Origin: Pseudoalteromonas citrea
GTDB lineage: Bacteria > Pseudomonadota > Gammaproteobacteria > Enterobacterales > Alteromonadaceae
Reading direction: 5' to 3'
NCBI RefSeq assembly: GCF_000238375.3
Contig: NZ_AHBZ03000027.1
Coordinates: 682,001-746,000 of the forward strand
DNA: 64,000 nucleotides
The notes beneath the pieces were generated by a model. That model was not told where the DNA came from and did no database searches. It saw nothing but the letters and a program-made list of their open reading frames with translations. Made by a program: the position numbers and the translations under genes. Each line of letters begins with the position of its first letter. Positions within the stretch are counted from its first letter, which is position 1. Positions 55,417 to 64,000 of this stretch are shown piece by piece.

Positions 55417-57594
55417 ATGAGTACCATGGTCCAACAATCAGGCTTGTCGATAGATACAGCGCTCTTCAAATTTGTGAATCAGCAAGTACTTCCCGGTACC
55501 GGTATTCAACAATTGTCATTTTGGGAAGGATTCGCGGATCTTATCCACGATTTGTCTCCTATCAACCGAGATCTTTTGAATAAGCGACTGGATCTGCAAA
55601 AAAAGATTGATGAATATCATCGAGATAATCCGACATGGAATAGTAGTGAGTATCGGACATTTTTGCAGGAGATTGGCTATCTGGTCACGCCGCCGAAAGC
55701 ATTTCGTATCGATACAGACAATGTTGACCCTGAAATTGCGCTGATGGCTGGCCCTCAATTGGTCGTACCGGTTAATAATGCGCGCTTTGCGTTGAATGCG
55801 GCGAATGCACGATGGGGATCTTTGTATGATGCTTTATATGGGACTGATGTTCTCTCACAGGGTGAAGGCGCAGAAAAAACCTTAGGGTATAACCCCGTGC
55901 GTGGGTTTAAAGTGATGGCGTTTGCGCGTCAGTTTCTTGATAGTGCTTTGCCTTTAATCAATGGTTCACATATTGAGAGTACAAATTATGCAGTGCTAAA
56001 TGGTCAATTAATGGTGACATTGAACGATAGCCAGCATGTAACATTATGCGAACCTGAGCAGTTCATTGGTTACCAAGGTCAAGCGCAAAACCCATCCTCG
56101 CTGTTGTTTAAACATCATGATTTGCATATTGAAGTACAAATAGACTGCCATGATCCTATTGGTCAATCTGACAAAGCGGGCATAAAAGATGTTGTGTTGG
56201 AATCGGCACTGACCACTATTATGGATTGTGAAGATTCGGTCGCAGCCGTAGATGCTGATGACAAAGTCGCTGTATACAGTAATTGGCTTGGTTTAATGAA
56301 AGGGACGCTCACAGAGGAAGTAACAAAGCAAGGGCGCGTTTTTACACGTAGATTAAACGAGGATAAACACTTTACCGCCGTATCAGACCAGCAGATCACG
56401 TTGAAAGGTCGAAGCATGATGTTTGTGCGAAATGTAGGTCATTTAATGACAACCCCTGCAATTGTCGACCGTCATGGACAAGCCATATTTGAGGGGATCT
56501 TAGATGCGGTGATCACATCACTTTGTAGTTTGCATGACTTACACGACTTAGGTAAGTATAAAAACTCGGTTTCCAACAGTATTAATATTGTAAAACCTAA
56601 AATGCATGGTCCTGAAGAAGTTGCGTTTACGGCTCGATTATTTTCAAGGGTAGAGGAGTTATTATTGTTACCTCATAATACAATAAAAATGGGGATCATG
56701 GACGAAGAGCGGCGCACTTCCGTCAATCTTGCCGCTTGTATTGAGAAAGCGAAATCTAGAGTCGTGTTCATTAATACTGGGTTTTTAGATCGTACCGGCG
56801 ATGAAATTCATACGTCTATGCTTGCTGGTGCTGTGTTGCCAAAGTCACGTATTAAGTCACAGCCATGGATATCGGCTTATGAGAATCGCAATGTCGATAT
56901 AGGTTTGGCTTGCGGCTTTTCAGGTAAAGCGCAAATAGGTAAAGGTATGTGGCCAATGCCAGACAACATGGCGCTGATGATGGAACAAAAATTAGCGCAC
57001 CCTGAGTCCGGCGCCAATACGGCTTGGGTGCCCTCCCCTACCGCTGCGACTTTACATGCTATGCATTACCACAAGGTCAATGTGTTTGACTTACAACAGC
57101 AAGTGAAGCGACGAGAAGAAGCTGCTCTATCTGATTTATTGACGCCTCCTTTATTACATGATCTACAATTGAGTAAGGAGGATATTCAAGCCGAACTTGA
57201 TAACAATGCTCAAGGCATATTAGGTTATGTGGTACGTTGGGTCGATCAAGGCGTTGGTTGTTCAAAGGTACCTGATATTAACCATGTGGGGTTGATGGAG
57301 GACAGAGCAACTTTAAGAATATCTAGCCAACACATTACCAATTGGTTGGTGCATGGGATCTGTTCACCAGAGCAAGTGCATAGTACATTCTTAAAAATGG
57401 CTGAGGTAGTTGATGGGCAAAATCAAGATGATCCAAATTACAAGCCAATGATTGGAGGTGAGAATGGGTTACCTGCGAATTTAGCTTTTCAAGCCGCGCT
57501 TGCACTGGTATTTGAAGGGGCCGAACAGCCAAATGGTTATACTGAGCCTTTATTACATGATTTTCGTTTGAAGTTTAAGCAACGATGCCAATAG
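55417..57594 (+). CDS. glcB: Malate synthase G
   Basis: 725 aa, the usual length for the G form. Condenses glyoxylate with acetyl-CoA to malate. Characteristic TTIMDCEDSVAAVDADDK near 267-284, the TIM-barrel glyoxylate-binding part (MKMGIMDEERRTS near 424-436), and GMWPMPDNMALMM near 510. Ribosome site AGGAT before the ATG. It sits divergent from aceA, giving a complete glyoxylate shunt at this locus. With PEP synthase nearby this supports growth on C2 compounds and fats. Confidence 0.96.
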   Translation: MSTMVQQSGLSIDTALFKFVNQQVLPGTGIQQLSFWEGFADLIHDLSPINRDLLNKRLDLQKKIDEYHRDNPTWNSSEYRTFLQEIGYLVTPPKAFRIDTDNVDPEIALMAGPQLVVPVNNARFALNAANARWGSLYDALYGTDVLSQGEGAEKTLGYNPVRGFKVMAFARQFLDSALPLINGSHIESTNYAVLNGQLMVTLNDSQHVTLCEPEQFIGYQGQAQNPSSLLFKHHDLHIEVQIDCHDPIGQSDKAGIKDVVLESALTTIMDCEDSVAAVDADDKVAVYSNWLGLMKGTLTEEVTKQGRVFTRRLNEDKHFTAVSDQQITLKGRSMMFVRNVGHLMTTPAIVDRHGQAIFEGILDAVITSLCSLHDLHDLGKYKNSVSNSINIVKPKMHGPEEVAFTARLFSRVEELLLLPHNTIKMGIMDEERRTSVNLAACIEKAKSRVVFINTGFLDRTGDEIHTSMLAGAVLPKSRIKSQPWISAYENRNVDIGLACGFSGKAQIGKGMWPMPDNMALMMEQKLAHPESGANTAWVPSPTAATLHAMHYHKVNVFDLQQQVKRREEAALSDLLTPPLLHDLQLSKEDIQAELDNNAQGILGYVVRWVDQGVGCSKVPDINHVGLMEDRATLRISSQHITNWLVHGICSPEQVHSTFLKMAEVVDGQNQDDPNYKPMIGGENGLPANLAFQAALALVFEGAEQPNGYTEPLLHDFRLKFKQRCQ

Positions 57595-57613
57595 CTAAAT
57601 AACGTAACTCATC

Positions 57614-57652
57614 AATGCGAATGTAAACCCCCATTACATTCGCATTTTATTT
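57614..57652 (+). terminator. Strong rho-independent terminator after glcB
   Basis: Perfect 13-bp stem AATGCGAATGTAA (57614-57626) with TTACATTCGCATT (57634-57646), 7-nt loop, followed by TTATTT. Confidence 0.92.
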
Positions 57653-57810
57653 AATAGATGGAACGTTTTCACGTGTTGTCGCGCTCCCTGTCTGACTTCT
57701 TATATTATGGTCAAAAATGCATAACGACTCACTAAACGCAAACAGTTGACCCGGAGGTTTATATAGGCTCTTATGCTTTACATTCTCTGTATTATATTAA
57801 AGGAATTTTT

Positions 57811-59832
57811 ATGAAGTTATCTTTGGTTGCATTAGGGCTTAGCTTGTTTGCAAGTTCGGCTTTATCTGCGCCCTCTTCGTTAACACTTAACGATGTGTTT
57901 GACTTAGAGTACGCGAATCAAGTTGAGTTTAGTGAAGACGGTAAAGTTATTTACTTTGTTAGAAACAGAATGGATATAAAAACAGATCGAAAAGTCAGTA
58001 ATATTTGGTCGGTTAATGTGGAGTCAAATGATCTGGAGCCGGTTACCTCTGGTTTGCACATGGATTATGCCCCGGTTATATCACCTGATGGTAAGCGGTT
58101 GGCGTTTATCTCTACCCGTGATGGCAGCAGTCAAATCTACATGAAATGGCTGACATCAGGAGCTGTTGCAAAGATTAGTAACTTAACTCAGTCACCATCA
58201 AGTCTTACATGGACACCTGACGGCAAGCAGCTTGTTTTTTCTCAATTTGTACCTGCTAAACCTAAAGCTCCCGTGAGTTTACCTGGTAAGCCAAAAGGCG
58301 CTGAGTGGGCAAAGTCACCAGTATTTATAGATGATGTGTATTATCGTTCTGATGGTGCAGGTTATTTAAACCCGGGGTTTTCTCATTTATTTAAAATTGA
58401 TGCTAACGGTGGTAATGCACAGCAGTTGACCTCGGGGGATTTTGATCATCGCGGTAATGTCAGTTTTGATAAAGAAGGAAAAGTACTTTATTTCAGTGCT
58501 AACAGACATAAAAACCATGCGTTAAAGCCCAGTAATACAGAAGTTTATACTTTGGATATGAAAAGCCATAGTATCGCAGCAGTAACGGATAGAAATGGTC
58601 CTGATTGGTCACCTAAGATTTCTCCGAACGGCCGCATGCTGGCTTACATTGGCTTTGATGATAAACGCATGAACTACGAAAATGCGGATATTTATGTTCG
58701 CAACCTCGAAAGTGGTGAAACTAAGGTGATCACAGGCTCCTTGGATCGAAGTGTTGAGAGTATCCAGTGGGATAAAAAAAGCCGAGGTGTCTATTTTAGC
58801 TATGACTCGCAGGGAAAAACAACCGTCGCGCATCAACCTTTGAAAGGAAAAAGTAAAGTCTTGACTGACGCAGTAGGCAGCGTCGCTTTTGGCAGACCTT
58901 ATTCCGGCGGTAGTTATGATATTAGTCCTCGAGGTGAGGTTGCTTTTACGCTCGCTGACACTCAAAAACCAGCTGATATTGCGCTTGTGAAACGGGGCAA
59001 GCCGATCAAGCTTACTGACTTAAATAATGATGCATTAAGTAATAAATCATTGGGTAAAGTTGAAGAAATATGGGTTAAATCAAAGCATGATCAATTAGAT
59101 ATTCAAGGTTGGGTTGTTTATCCGCCAGGGTTTGATAAGTCTAAGAAGTACCCACTTGTGTTAGAGATTCATGGAGGGCCAGTCGCTAATTATGGGCCTC
59201 ATTTTAGTGCTGAAGCGCAGCTATTTGCCGCAAAAGGTAATGTGGTTTTATATATGAACCCACGAGGTAGTGACTCATATGGCAAGGCGTTTGCGCAAAC
59301 GATCCATCATAATTACCCAAGTAATGACTTTGATGACCTAATGACAGGCGTCGACGCTTTAGTGGAAAAAGGTTTTATCGATGAGAAACGCTTGTATGTG
59401 ACAGGTGGTTCAGGTGGGGGTGTATTGACTGCATGGATTGTTGGTCATACAGATCGTTTTGCCGCCGCTGTTGTGGCAAAGCCTGTAATTAATTGGTATA
59501 GCTTTGTGCTAACCGCGGATTACTATCCATTTTTTGCTGACTATTGGTTCCCAGGGAAGCCATGGGAGCATATGGAGCATTATATGAAGCGCTCTCCTAT
59601 CAGCTATGTGGGTAATGTGACGACACCGACGATGTTGCTTACTGGGGACGCTGATTATCGTACGCCTATTTCAGAAACAGAGCAATATTATCAAGCTTTA
59701 AAGTTACAAGGCGTTGATACTGCGATGGTGCGTATTCCAGATGCCTCACATGGGATCACTGCTAGACCTTCAAATCTTATGAATAAAGTTGCTTATATTC
59801 AATGGTGGTTTGATAAACACTCCGAAAAATAG
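57811..59832 (+). CDS. Secreted S9-family prolyl oligopeptidase-like peptidase
   Basis: 673 aa. Signal peptide MKLSLVALGLSLFASSALSA. Residues about 25-420 are a beta-propeller with WD/PD40-like repeats (ISPDGKRLAFISTRDG, WTPDGKQLVFSQF). The C-terminal alpha/beta-hydrolase has the nucleophile in GGSGGG (Ser about 533), Asp in LLTGDADYRTP near 612 and His in DASHGIT near 650. An acylaminoacyl-peptidase/dipeptidyl-peptidase type enzyme, typical of proteolytic marine Alteromonadales; it trims peptides in the periplasm. Ribosome site AAGGAA. Transcribed alone with terminators on both sides. Confidence 0.9.
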   Translation: MKLSLVALGLSLFASSALSAPSSLTLNDVFDLEYANQVEFSEDGKVIYFVRNRMDIKTDRKVSNIWSVNVESNDLEPVTSGLHMDYAPVISPDGKRLAFISTRDGSSQIYMKWLTSGAVAKISNLTQSPSSLTWTPDGKQLVFSQFVPAKPKAPVSLPGKPKGAEWAKSPVFIDDVYYRSDGAGYLNPGFSHLFKIDANGGNAQQLTSGDFDHRGNVSFDKEGKVLYFSANRHKNHALKPSNTEVYTLDMKSHSIAAVTDRNGPDWSPKISPNGRMLAYIGFDDKRMNYENADIYVRNLESGETKVITGSLDRSVESIQWDKKSRGVYFSYDSQGKTTVAHQPLKGKSKVLTDAVGSVAFGRPYSGGSYDISPRGEVAFTLADTQKPADIALVKRGKPIKLTDLNNDALSNKSLGKVEEIWVKSKHDQLDIQGWVVYPPGFDKSKKYPLVLEIHGGPVANYGPHFSAEAQLFAAKGNVVLYMNPRGSDSYGKAFAQTIHHNYPSNDFDDLMTGVDALVEKGFIDEKRLYVTGGSGGGVLTAWIVGHTDRFAAAVVAKPVINWYSFVLTADYYPFFADYWFPGKPWEHMEHYMKRSPISYVGNVTTPTMLLTGDADYRTPISETEQYYQALKLQGVDTAMVRIPDASHGITARPSNLMNKVAYIQWWFDKHSEK

Positions 59833-59851
59833 ACAACCAGCTTAGCGTTAT

Positions 59852-59881
59852 AAAAGCCTGCTGTAATGAGCGGGCTTTTTT
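59852..59881 (+). terminator. Rho-independent terminator after the S9 peptidase gene
   Basis: Stem AAAAGCCTGCT (59852-59862) with AGCGGGCTTTTT (from 59869), one G-T wobble, 6-nt loop and a T-run. Confidence 0.88.
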
Positions 59882-60016
59882 ATTGTATACATACCGCTTG
59901 TATGGGGTTGAAGTGCGCGTGAATCACTTTATTGCATGTTTTAGTATACAATAAAGGAAGCTGAGAGCATTTTATGAGGTATAAGATGAACGTATTACGT
60001 TTATTTTTGGAGCGCT

Positions 60017-60892
60017 ATGAAGTTAGTTGATAAGGTTAGCTCTTATAATATGGTTGTGTTATTGATCTGCTTGCTCTGCAATGTGGCTATGGCTCAGTCA
60101 CTACGTATTTATATTGATGATGAAAAAGATTTATTAGTATTTACGGGTAAAGTTGCGCCAGTCAATATCGCAGGGGCAACTAATAATATGTTGTTGAATG
60201 CGATTGGCGAGCATCCGATTGAATTTGTGCCATCGAGCTATAAACGTGCCTTACGGATCATGTCTCAGCAGCCTCATCCCACCTGTTTGTTTAATAAGGT
60301 AAAAACACCTGAACGCGAAGCTAACTTTTTATTTAGCCGACCAATTAACCTGTATTTAAGTCGCCGTTTATACATACATAGTCATGCGGACCCTTTGGAT
60401 GAAGCATTACTTGATAAGTTTGGACACGTTAAGTCATTATCTTTGCTTTTTGAGACGTATAAAAAGAAGTTGATTGTTATCGCTGGTACCTTTTCATATG
60501 GGCCATTTTTGGATAAGCAATTAGCACAAGTAAGCAGTGAAAATAAGGTGATCAGAGAAGGCAGCAATCATTATGATACCGTGTATCGTATGTTTAACTT
60601 GAGACGCGTAGACTTTTTGTTAGCCTACCCTGCTGAAATATATCGACATGTAAAAATTGATAAAGCGGAATATCAGTCTTACAGAATGGCCAATTCACCT
60701 GAGTATATTTTAGGTCATATGATGTGTAACGACACTAAGGTGAGTCGTGCGTTTATTGCTAAAGTGAATGACATAATGGTGAAGTTATATAAGCAAGAAC
60801 AGTTTATTGACGCGCACTTACTGTATTTGCCAGAAGAAGAGCACGATATTACTCGGCAATATATAGATACATTAAAAAATAACAGCGAGTAA
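60017..60892 (+). CDS. Periplasmic solute-binding-like protein
   Basis: 291 aa. Signal peptide to about residue 27 (VVLLICLLCNVAMAQS). The rest resembles family 3 extracellular solute-binding folds (LRIYIDDEKDL; FVPSSYKRALRIM; REANFLFSRPI), a group widespread in Alteromonadales, often of unknown ligand. No transporter genes are adjacent, so it may be a sensor partner rather than an uptake component. 48 bp before the thioredoxin-like gene, probably a separate or loosely linked unit. Confidence 0.72.
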   Translation: MKLVDKVSSYNMVVLLICLLCNVAMAQSLRIYIDDEKDLLVFTGKVAPVNIAGATNNMLLNAIGEHPIEFVPSSYKRALRIMSQQPHPTCLFNKVKTPEREANFLFSRPINLYLSRRLYIHSHADPLDEALLDKFGHVKSLSLLFETYKKKLIVIAGTFSYGPFLDKQLAQVSSENKVIREGSNHYDTVYRMFNLRRVDFLLAYPAEIYRHVKIDKAEYQSYRMANSPEYILGHMMCNDTKVSRAFIAKVNDIMVKLYKQEQFIDAHLLYLPEEEHDITRQYIDTLKNNSE

Positions 60893-60940
60893 AATTGAGA
60901 ATACTTTTGCCGTTCAGACTAGTTTAAATATGAGGGAAAT

Positions 60941-61402
60941 ATGCGAAACGTTATAGGGTATGGTCTTTTTTTCTTAATGAGTTTATGTGTTTCAGCCCAT
61001 GCTAAAGTGCCAGAAGTACAATTACAGTTGCTACTACAACAGCATAGAGGGCAAATTGTCTATGTCGACTTCTGGGCATCGTGGTGTGCGCCTTGTAAGC
61101 ATGCGTTTATATGGATGAACACACTTGATAAAAAGTTTGATGGTAAAGTGCAAGTCGTGGCTGTAAATATGGATGCGGATAAAACGGATGCACTGGCTTT
61201 TTTAAACGCGAACCCTGCCGACTTTCCCGTTATTTATAACCCCTCTATGAGTATTGGTAGGGCTCATAAACTCAAAGGTATGCCAAGTAGTATTATTTAT
61301 GACAAACAGGGTAATAAAGTGGCGCAATTTGCTGGCTTTAATGAAGAGAAAATGTTGCGTTATGAAGCCATATTGGCTGAGTTAATCAAGCAAAGACAGT
61401 AA
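60941..61402 (+). CDS. TlpA/ResA-like periplasmic thioredoxin
   Basis: 153 aa. Signal peptide about 1-21 (YGLFFLMSLCVSAHA). Thioredoxin fold with the redox motif WASWCAPCKHAF near 44-55 (CAPC) and cis-Pro in KGMPSSIIYDKQG near 116-128. Exported thiol-disulphide oxidoreductase or reductase of the TlpA group; partner unknown. Downstream of the binding protein gene and followed 86 bp later by the propeller sensor gene. Confidence 0.88.
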   Translation: MRNVIGYGLFFLMSLCVSAHAKVPEVQLQLLLQQHRGQIVYVDFWASWCAPCKHAFIWMNTLDKKFDGKVQVVAVNMDADKTDALAFLNANPADFPVIYNPSMSIGRAHKLKGMPSSIIYDKQGNKVAQFAGFNEEKMLRYEAILAELIKQRQ

Positions 61403-61488
61403 ACTCACTCGTATATATTCACATAAATATTTGAAGTACCGAAGACATTACGCTATAACACCTCAATGATACTTATTATTTTTTGGAA

Positions 61489-64000
61489 ATGTATTTGCAC
61501 CGCTGTCTGAGTTTGTTTTACTGTTGTTTCCTTGCCTCATTTAGTTGTTTATCTCAACACCAACTCCCCTCGACATCAAATACAGTTTCTCCTGTTTATA
61601 TAGGCAAAGCGCTGTGGCAGCCTTTGTTGAGTACCACTCTACCGAATGGCACTCCTACTCTAAAAAAATCAACTTCCGCGAATTTAGGCGATTTTCAACC
61701 GTTAGATTTCACCTCGAGTGGCCGTGTTCAAATAATGGCAAAGCCAACGGACTGGCAGTCTTTTGCATCCGAGCTAGTTGTGTCAGGGAGTATTGTAAAC
61801 ACTCCTTGGAAAGCGGTTAAACCGGCGCAATATGAGCTGAATGTTCAATCAGATGTGCGACACTTTTCGATACGTCAAGGCTTGCCGACAGGCTCGGTAT
61901 ATAGTGTTTTTGAAGATGCCGACAATATGCTCTGGTTAGGTACTAATGGAGAAGGTGCTTGCCAATATGCTGGAAACTATTTGCGTTGTTTCACGAGTCA
62001 ACATGGCTTAAATAATAATCGGGTATGGGATATTGCTCGCAGCGACAATGGTCACTTTTGGTTCGCGACAGACCAAGGGATAAGCGTTCTCAAAGGTCAA
62101 TCAATGTACCAAGTGTATCGAGGTGATACTCTGTTTGATACTAAAGTGAACGATATACTACATGTTAAAGACAGTGCTTTCATTGCAACGGACAATGGGC
62201 TATATGTGATCTCCAGTGGGGTGCTCTCTAAATTAGAAAGCGATATAACGCTTAAAGTGAATCAACTGGCACTAAATGGAGAGTCCAATATTTGGTTGGC
62301 CACTGACTCTGGTCTATACACGCTTAAAGATTCGATTTTACAGCACATTCATTTTTCCTCGTCTGCGTGTCAAGGCCCTGTTGCTGCATTAGTGCCTACC
62401 AGTGAGCGTTTATGGCTTGGAGTAACAGGTCGTGGTGTATGTAATCTTGACTTAAATAATTACAACGAGATCTCGATATCGGGTATTAGAATGCCGAATA
62501 TTCAGACTCTCGCTTATGAACAAGGCAATGATGTACTGTGGGTTGGAGATGATAGCAAAGGGGTTATTGGTATTTCTGGTGGTGCGGCGTATGTGCTAGA
62601 TAAAAGCAATGGTCTTAGCGATCATCACATTAGAGATATTACGTTAGGCAATGACAATATTATTTGGGTCGCGACCTATGGAGGCGGTGTTAACCGTATT
62701 AGGCAGGGGGGCTTTGAATTAATAACTCAGCGCAATGGGCTTTTAAACGAGCGAGTAAGCGCGCTTGCTGAGTTTGATAAACAATTATGGCTAGGCCAAT
62801 ATGGTGCAGGGATCCAAGTATTAAAAAATGGCCAATGGTATACACCGCATACTACATTAGCGAATGAGTATATCCATGCTTTGGAGCGGGATAGACATGG
62901 GCGTGTTTGGGTTGGAACCCGTGCAGGCTTACTAATTCTGGGCAATGATGAAAGTAAGCATTTACATTATAAGCAAGGGTTTGATGCGAATATCGTACAT
63001 CAGTTTGCGCTAGGCAAAGATGAGTGCATGTATTTGGCAACGCAAACGGGTGCTATGCGTGCCTGTGAGGGGCGGTTTGAAAAGCTACTATTGGCTCAAG
63101 AAACGTATGTGATCAGTATTTTTGAAGACAGTGCTGGGCGGCTTTGGTTTGTCACAAATGGTCAAGGTCTCTATTATATTGAAGATGGTATGTTATTTAA
63201 GATTTCTGAAAATGAAGGTCTACCGAGTAACTGGGCATATAGTATTACTGAAGCATCTGGAAACACTGTATTAGTGGGGACCCGTCAAGGCGTGTTTGCT
63301 ATGAAAAAAGGAGTAAACGAATGGAGTACAGTACACTTTAATGTCAAAGATGGCCTCAGTAATAACATTGTGTTGTCGTTGTTTATCGATGATAAACAAC
63401 TTTGGATAGGCACTGAACGTGGCATAAATTCACTGGCACTTTCAGCGTTATTTTCTTCTTCAGATCCCATAGAGCCTGTAAAATATACCCATGAAAATGG
63501 CTATATTGCCATTGATAGTACTTTAAATACCGCTGATAAAATAAACGACACTATTTATTGGGGATCGAGTTATGGTGTCGCCTATTTTAATGCTGATAAC
63601 TTGATGTTGCCTGTAAACACTACCGTGAGCTTATTAAATGTAAGTGTTAGTCAAGGAAATACGCCTCACCCGCAGTTCGTTTCACTTTATAAGCAAATGG
63701 CGACATTGCCTGCGACAACTTTTCAACTACGTTTTCAATATAGCGCTCAAGAATCAGGGAATCCTGAGCGGGTAATGTACCAAACTCGTTTAGTTGGTGT
63801 GAGTGACTATTGGAGTGAACCATCAAATCAAAGTGAAATTACTTATACACAATTAGCCGCTGGCGAGTATGAATTTCAGGTGCGAGCATCCGCACCTTAC
63901 GGAGCCGATGACTATACCTCTTTCTCTTTTATTATCTTGCCCCCTTGGTGGCAAACATGGTGGGCTTATACCTTAGCTTTATTTGTGCTAATTACGGCAA
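61489..64000 (+). CDS. Two-component regulator propeller sensor protein (partial, runs off window)
   Basis: Open from ATG 61489 to the window end, at least 837 aa, with no in-frame stop. The upstream in-frame stop is TAA at 61456-61458. Signal peptide-like start (RCLSLFYCCFLASFSCLS). From about residue 120 a chain of Reg_prop-type propeller blades follows (LPTGSVYSVFEDADNMLWLG, GLNNNRVWDIARSDNGHFWF, LSNNIVLSLFIDDKQLWIG). Then a Y_Y_Y-like domain (EYEFQVRASAP) and the start of a transmembrane helix (WWAYTLALFVLIT). A histidine kinase, GGDEF or AraC output domain is expected beyond the edge. Ribosome site is weak (GGA). Confidence 0.85.
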   Translation, partial: MYLHRCLSLFYCCFLASFSCLSQHQLPSTSNTVSPVYIGKALWQPLLSTTLPNGTPTLKKSTSANLGDFQPLDFTSSGRVQIMAKPTDWQSFASELVVSGSIVNTPWKAVKPAQYELNVQSDVRHFSIRQGLPTGSVYSVFEDADNMLWLGTNGEGACQYAGNYLRCFTSQHGLNNNRVWDIARSDNGHFWFATDQGISVLKGQSMYQVYRGDTLFDTKVNDILHVKDSAFIATDNGLYVISSGVLSKLESDITLKVNQLALNGESNIWLATDSGLYTLKDSILQHIHFSSSACQGPVAALVPTSERLWLGVTGRGVCNLDLNNYNEISISGIRMPNIQTLAYEQGNDVLWVGDDSKGVIGISGGAAYVLDKSNGLSDHHIRDITLGNDNIIWVATYGGGVNRIRQGGFELITQRNGLLNERVSALAEFDKQLWLGQYGAGIQVLKNGQWYTPHTTLANEYIHALERDRHGRVWVGTRAGLLILGNDESKHLHYKQGFDANIVHQFALGKDECMYLATQTGAMRACEGRFEKLLLAQETYVISIFEDSAGRLWFVTNGQGLYYIEDGMLFKISENEGLPSNWAYSITEASGNTVLVGTRQGVFAMKKGVNEWSTVHFNVKDGLSNNIVLSLFIDDKQLWIGTERGINSLALSALFSSSDPIEPVKYTHENGYIAIDSTLNTADKINDTIYWGSSYGVAYFNADNLMLPVNTTVSLLNVSVSQGNTPHPQFVSLYKQMATLPATTFQLRFQYSAQESGNPERVMYQTRLVGVSDYWSEPSNQSEITYTQLAAGEYEFQVRASAPYGADDYTSFSFIILPPWWQTWWAYTLALFVLITA

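Noticed and set aside
61545-61820. 91-aa plus-strand reading frame
   Set aside because: Overlaps the propeller sensor gene (61489 onward) in another frame; the longer frame has signal peptide and domain support.

Overview
The window looks like the replication origin and terminus region of a secondary chromosome (chromid) from a marine gammaproteobacterium, most likely Pseudoalteromonas or a close relative. The evidence is a plasmid-type initiator gene and a parAB pair diverging from a GATC-rich, iteron-bearing origin, a tus homologue with six Ter-like sites beside it, and Alteromonadales-type metabolic genes (class II DAHP synthase, malate synthase G, S9 peptidase) in AT-rich DNA. The genus is inferred from gene content; no database search was possible.

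Layout. (1) 1-26.0 kb: a compact array, probably anti-phage, of nine co-directional genes. A WYL regulator is followed, after a 56-bp gap, by eight genes with almost no intergenic space: ZorA-like and ZorB-like membrane motor proteins, an HNH nuclease, an SNF2 helicase, a 1645-aa adenine methylase, a 1648-aa GHKL ATPase with a DUF3883 nuclease-like end, a 2147-aa DUF1998 helicase-nuclease of DruE/DrmA type, and a UvrD-like helicase with a RelE-like N-terminus. Three of these proteins (HNH, GHKL, giant helicase) end in the same roughly 65-residue module. (2) 26.0-28.0 kb: hairpins, a 48-bp-period repeat, a tyrosine recombinase with a palindromic operator, and two microsatellite-like tandem repeats. 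(3) 28.1-36.3 kb: metabolic genes ydiJ, ppsA/ppsR and class II DAHP synthase. (4) 36.3-40.4 kb: an almost gene-free stretch with six same-direction Ter-like sites, a decayed IS5-type transposase, and tus. (5) 40.4-44.6 kb: the initiator gene, the origin and parAB. (6) 44.6-64.0 kb: ordinary chromid genes: an SNF2/SWIM helicase, a response regulator and a TPR histidine kinase flanking rmuC, the glyoxylate-shunt genes aceA and glcB, a secreted S9 peptidase, a periplasmic binding protein, a thioredoxin-like protein, and a beta-propeller sensor cut by the window end.

How it fits together. By analogy with E. coli Ter polarity, all six Ter-like sites would stop a fork arriving from low coordinates and let a leftward fork from the origin pass. 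That suits one fork leaving the origin rightward through parAB, circling the replicon and ending just before the origin. The defence array would then be among the last DNA copied. A second cluster of iteron-like 18-mers about 11 kb from the origin (53.3-53.5 kb) may be an initiator-titration or control site. The main candidates for new biology are the Zorya-motor plus helicase/methylase/GHKL/nuclease array with its shared C-terminal module, and the distal iteron cluster.
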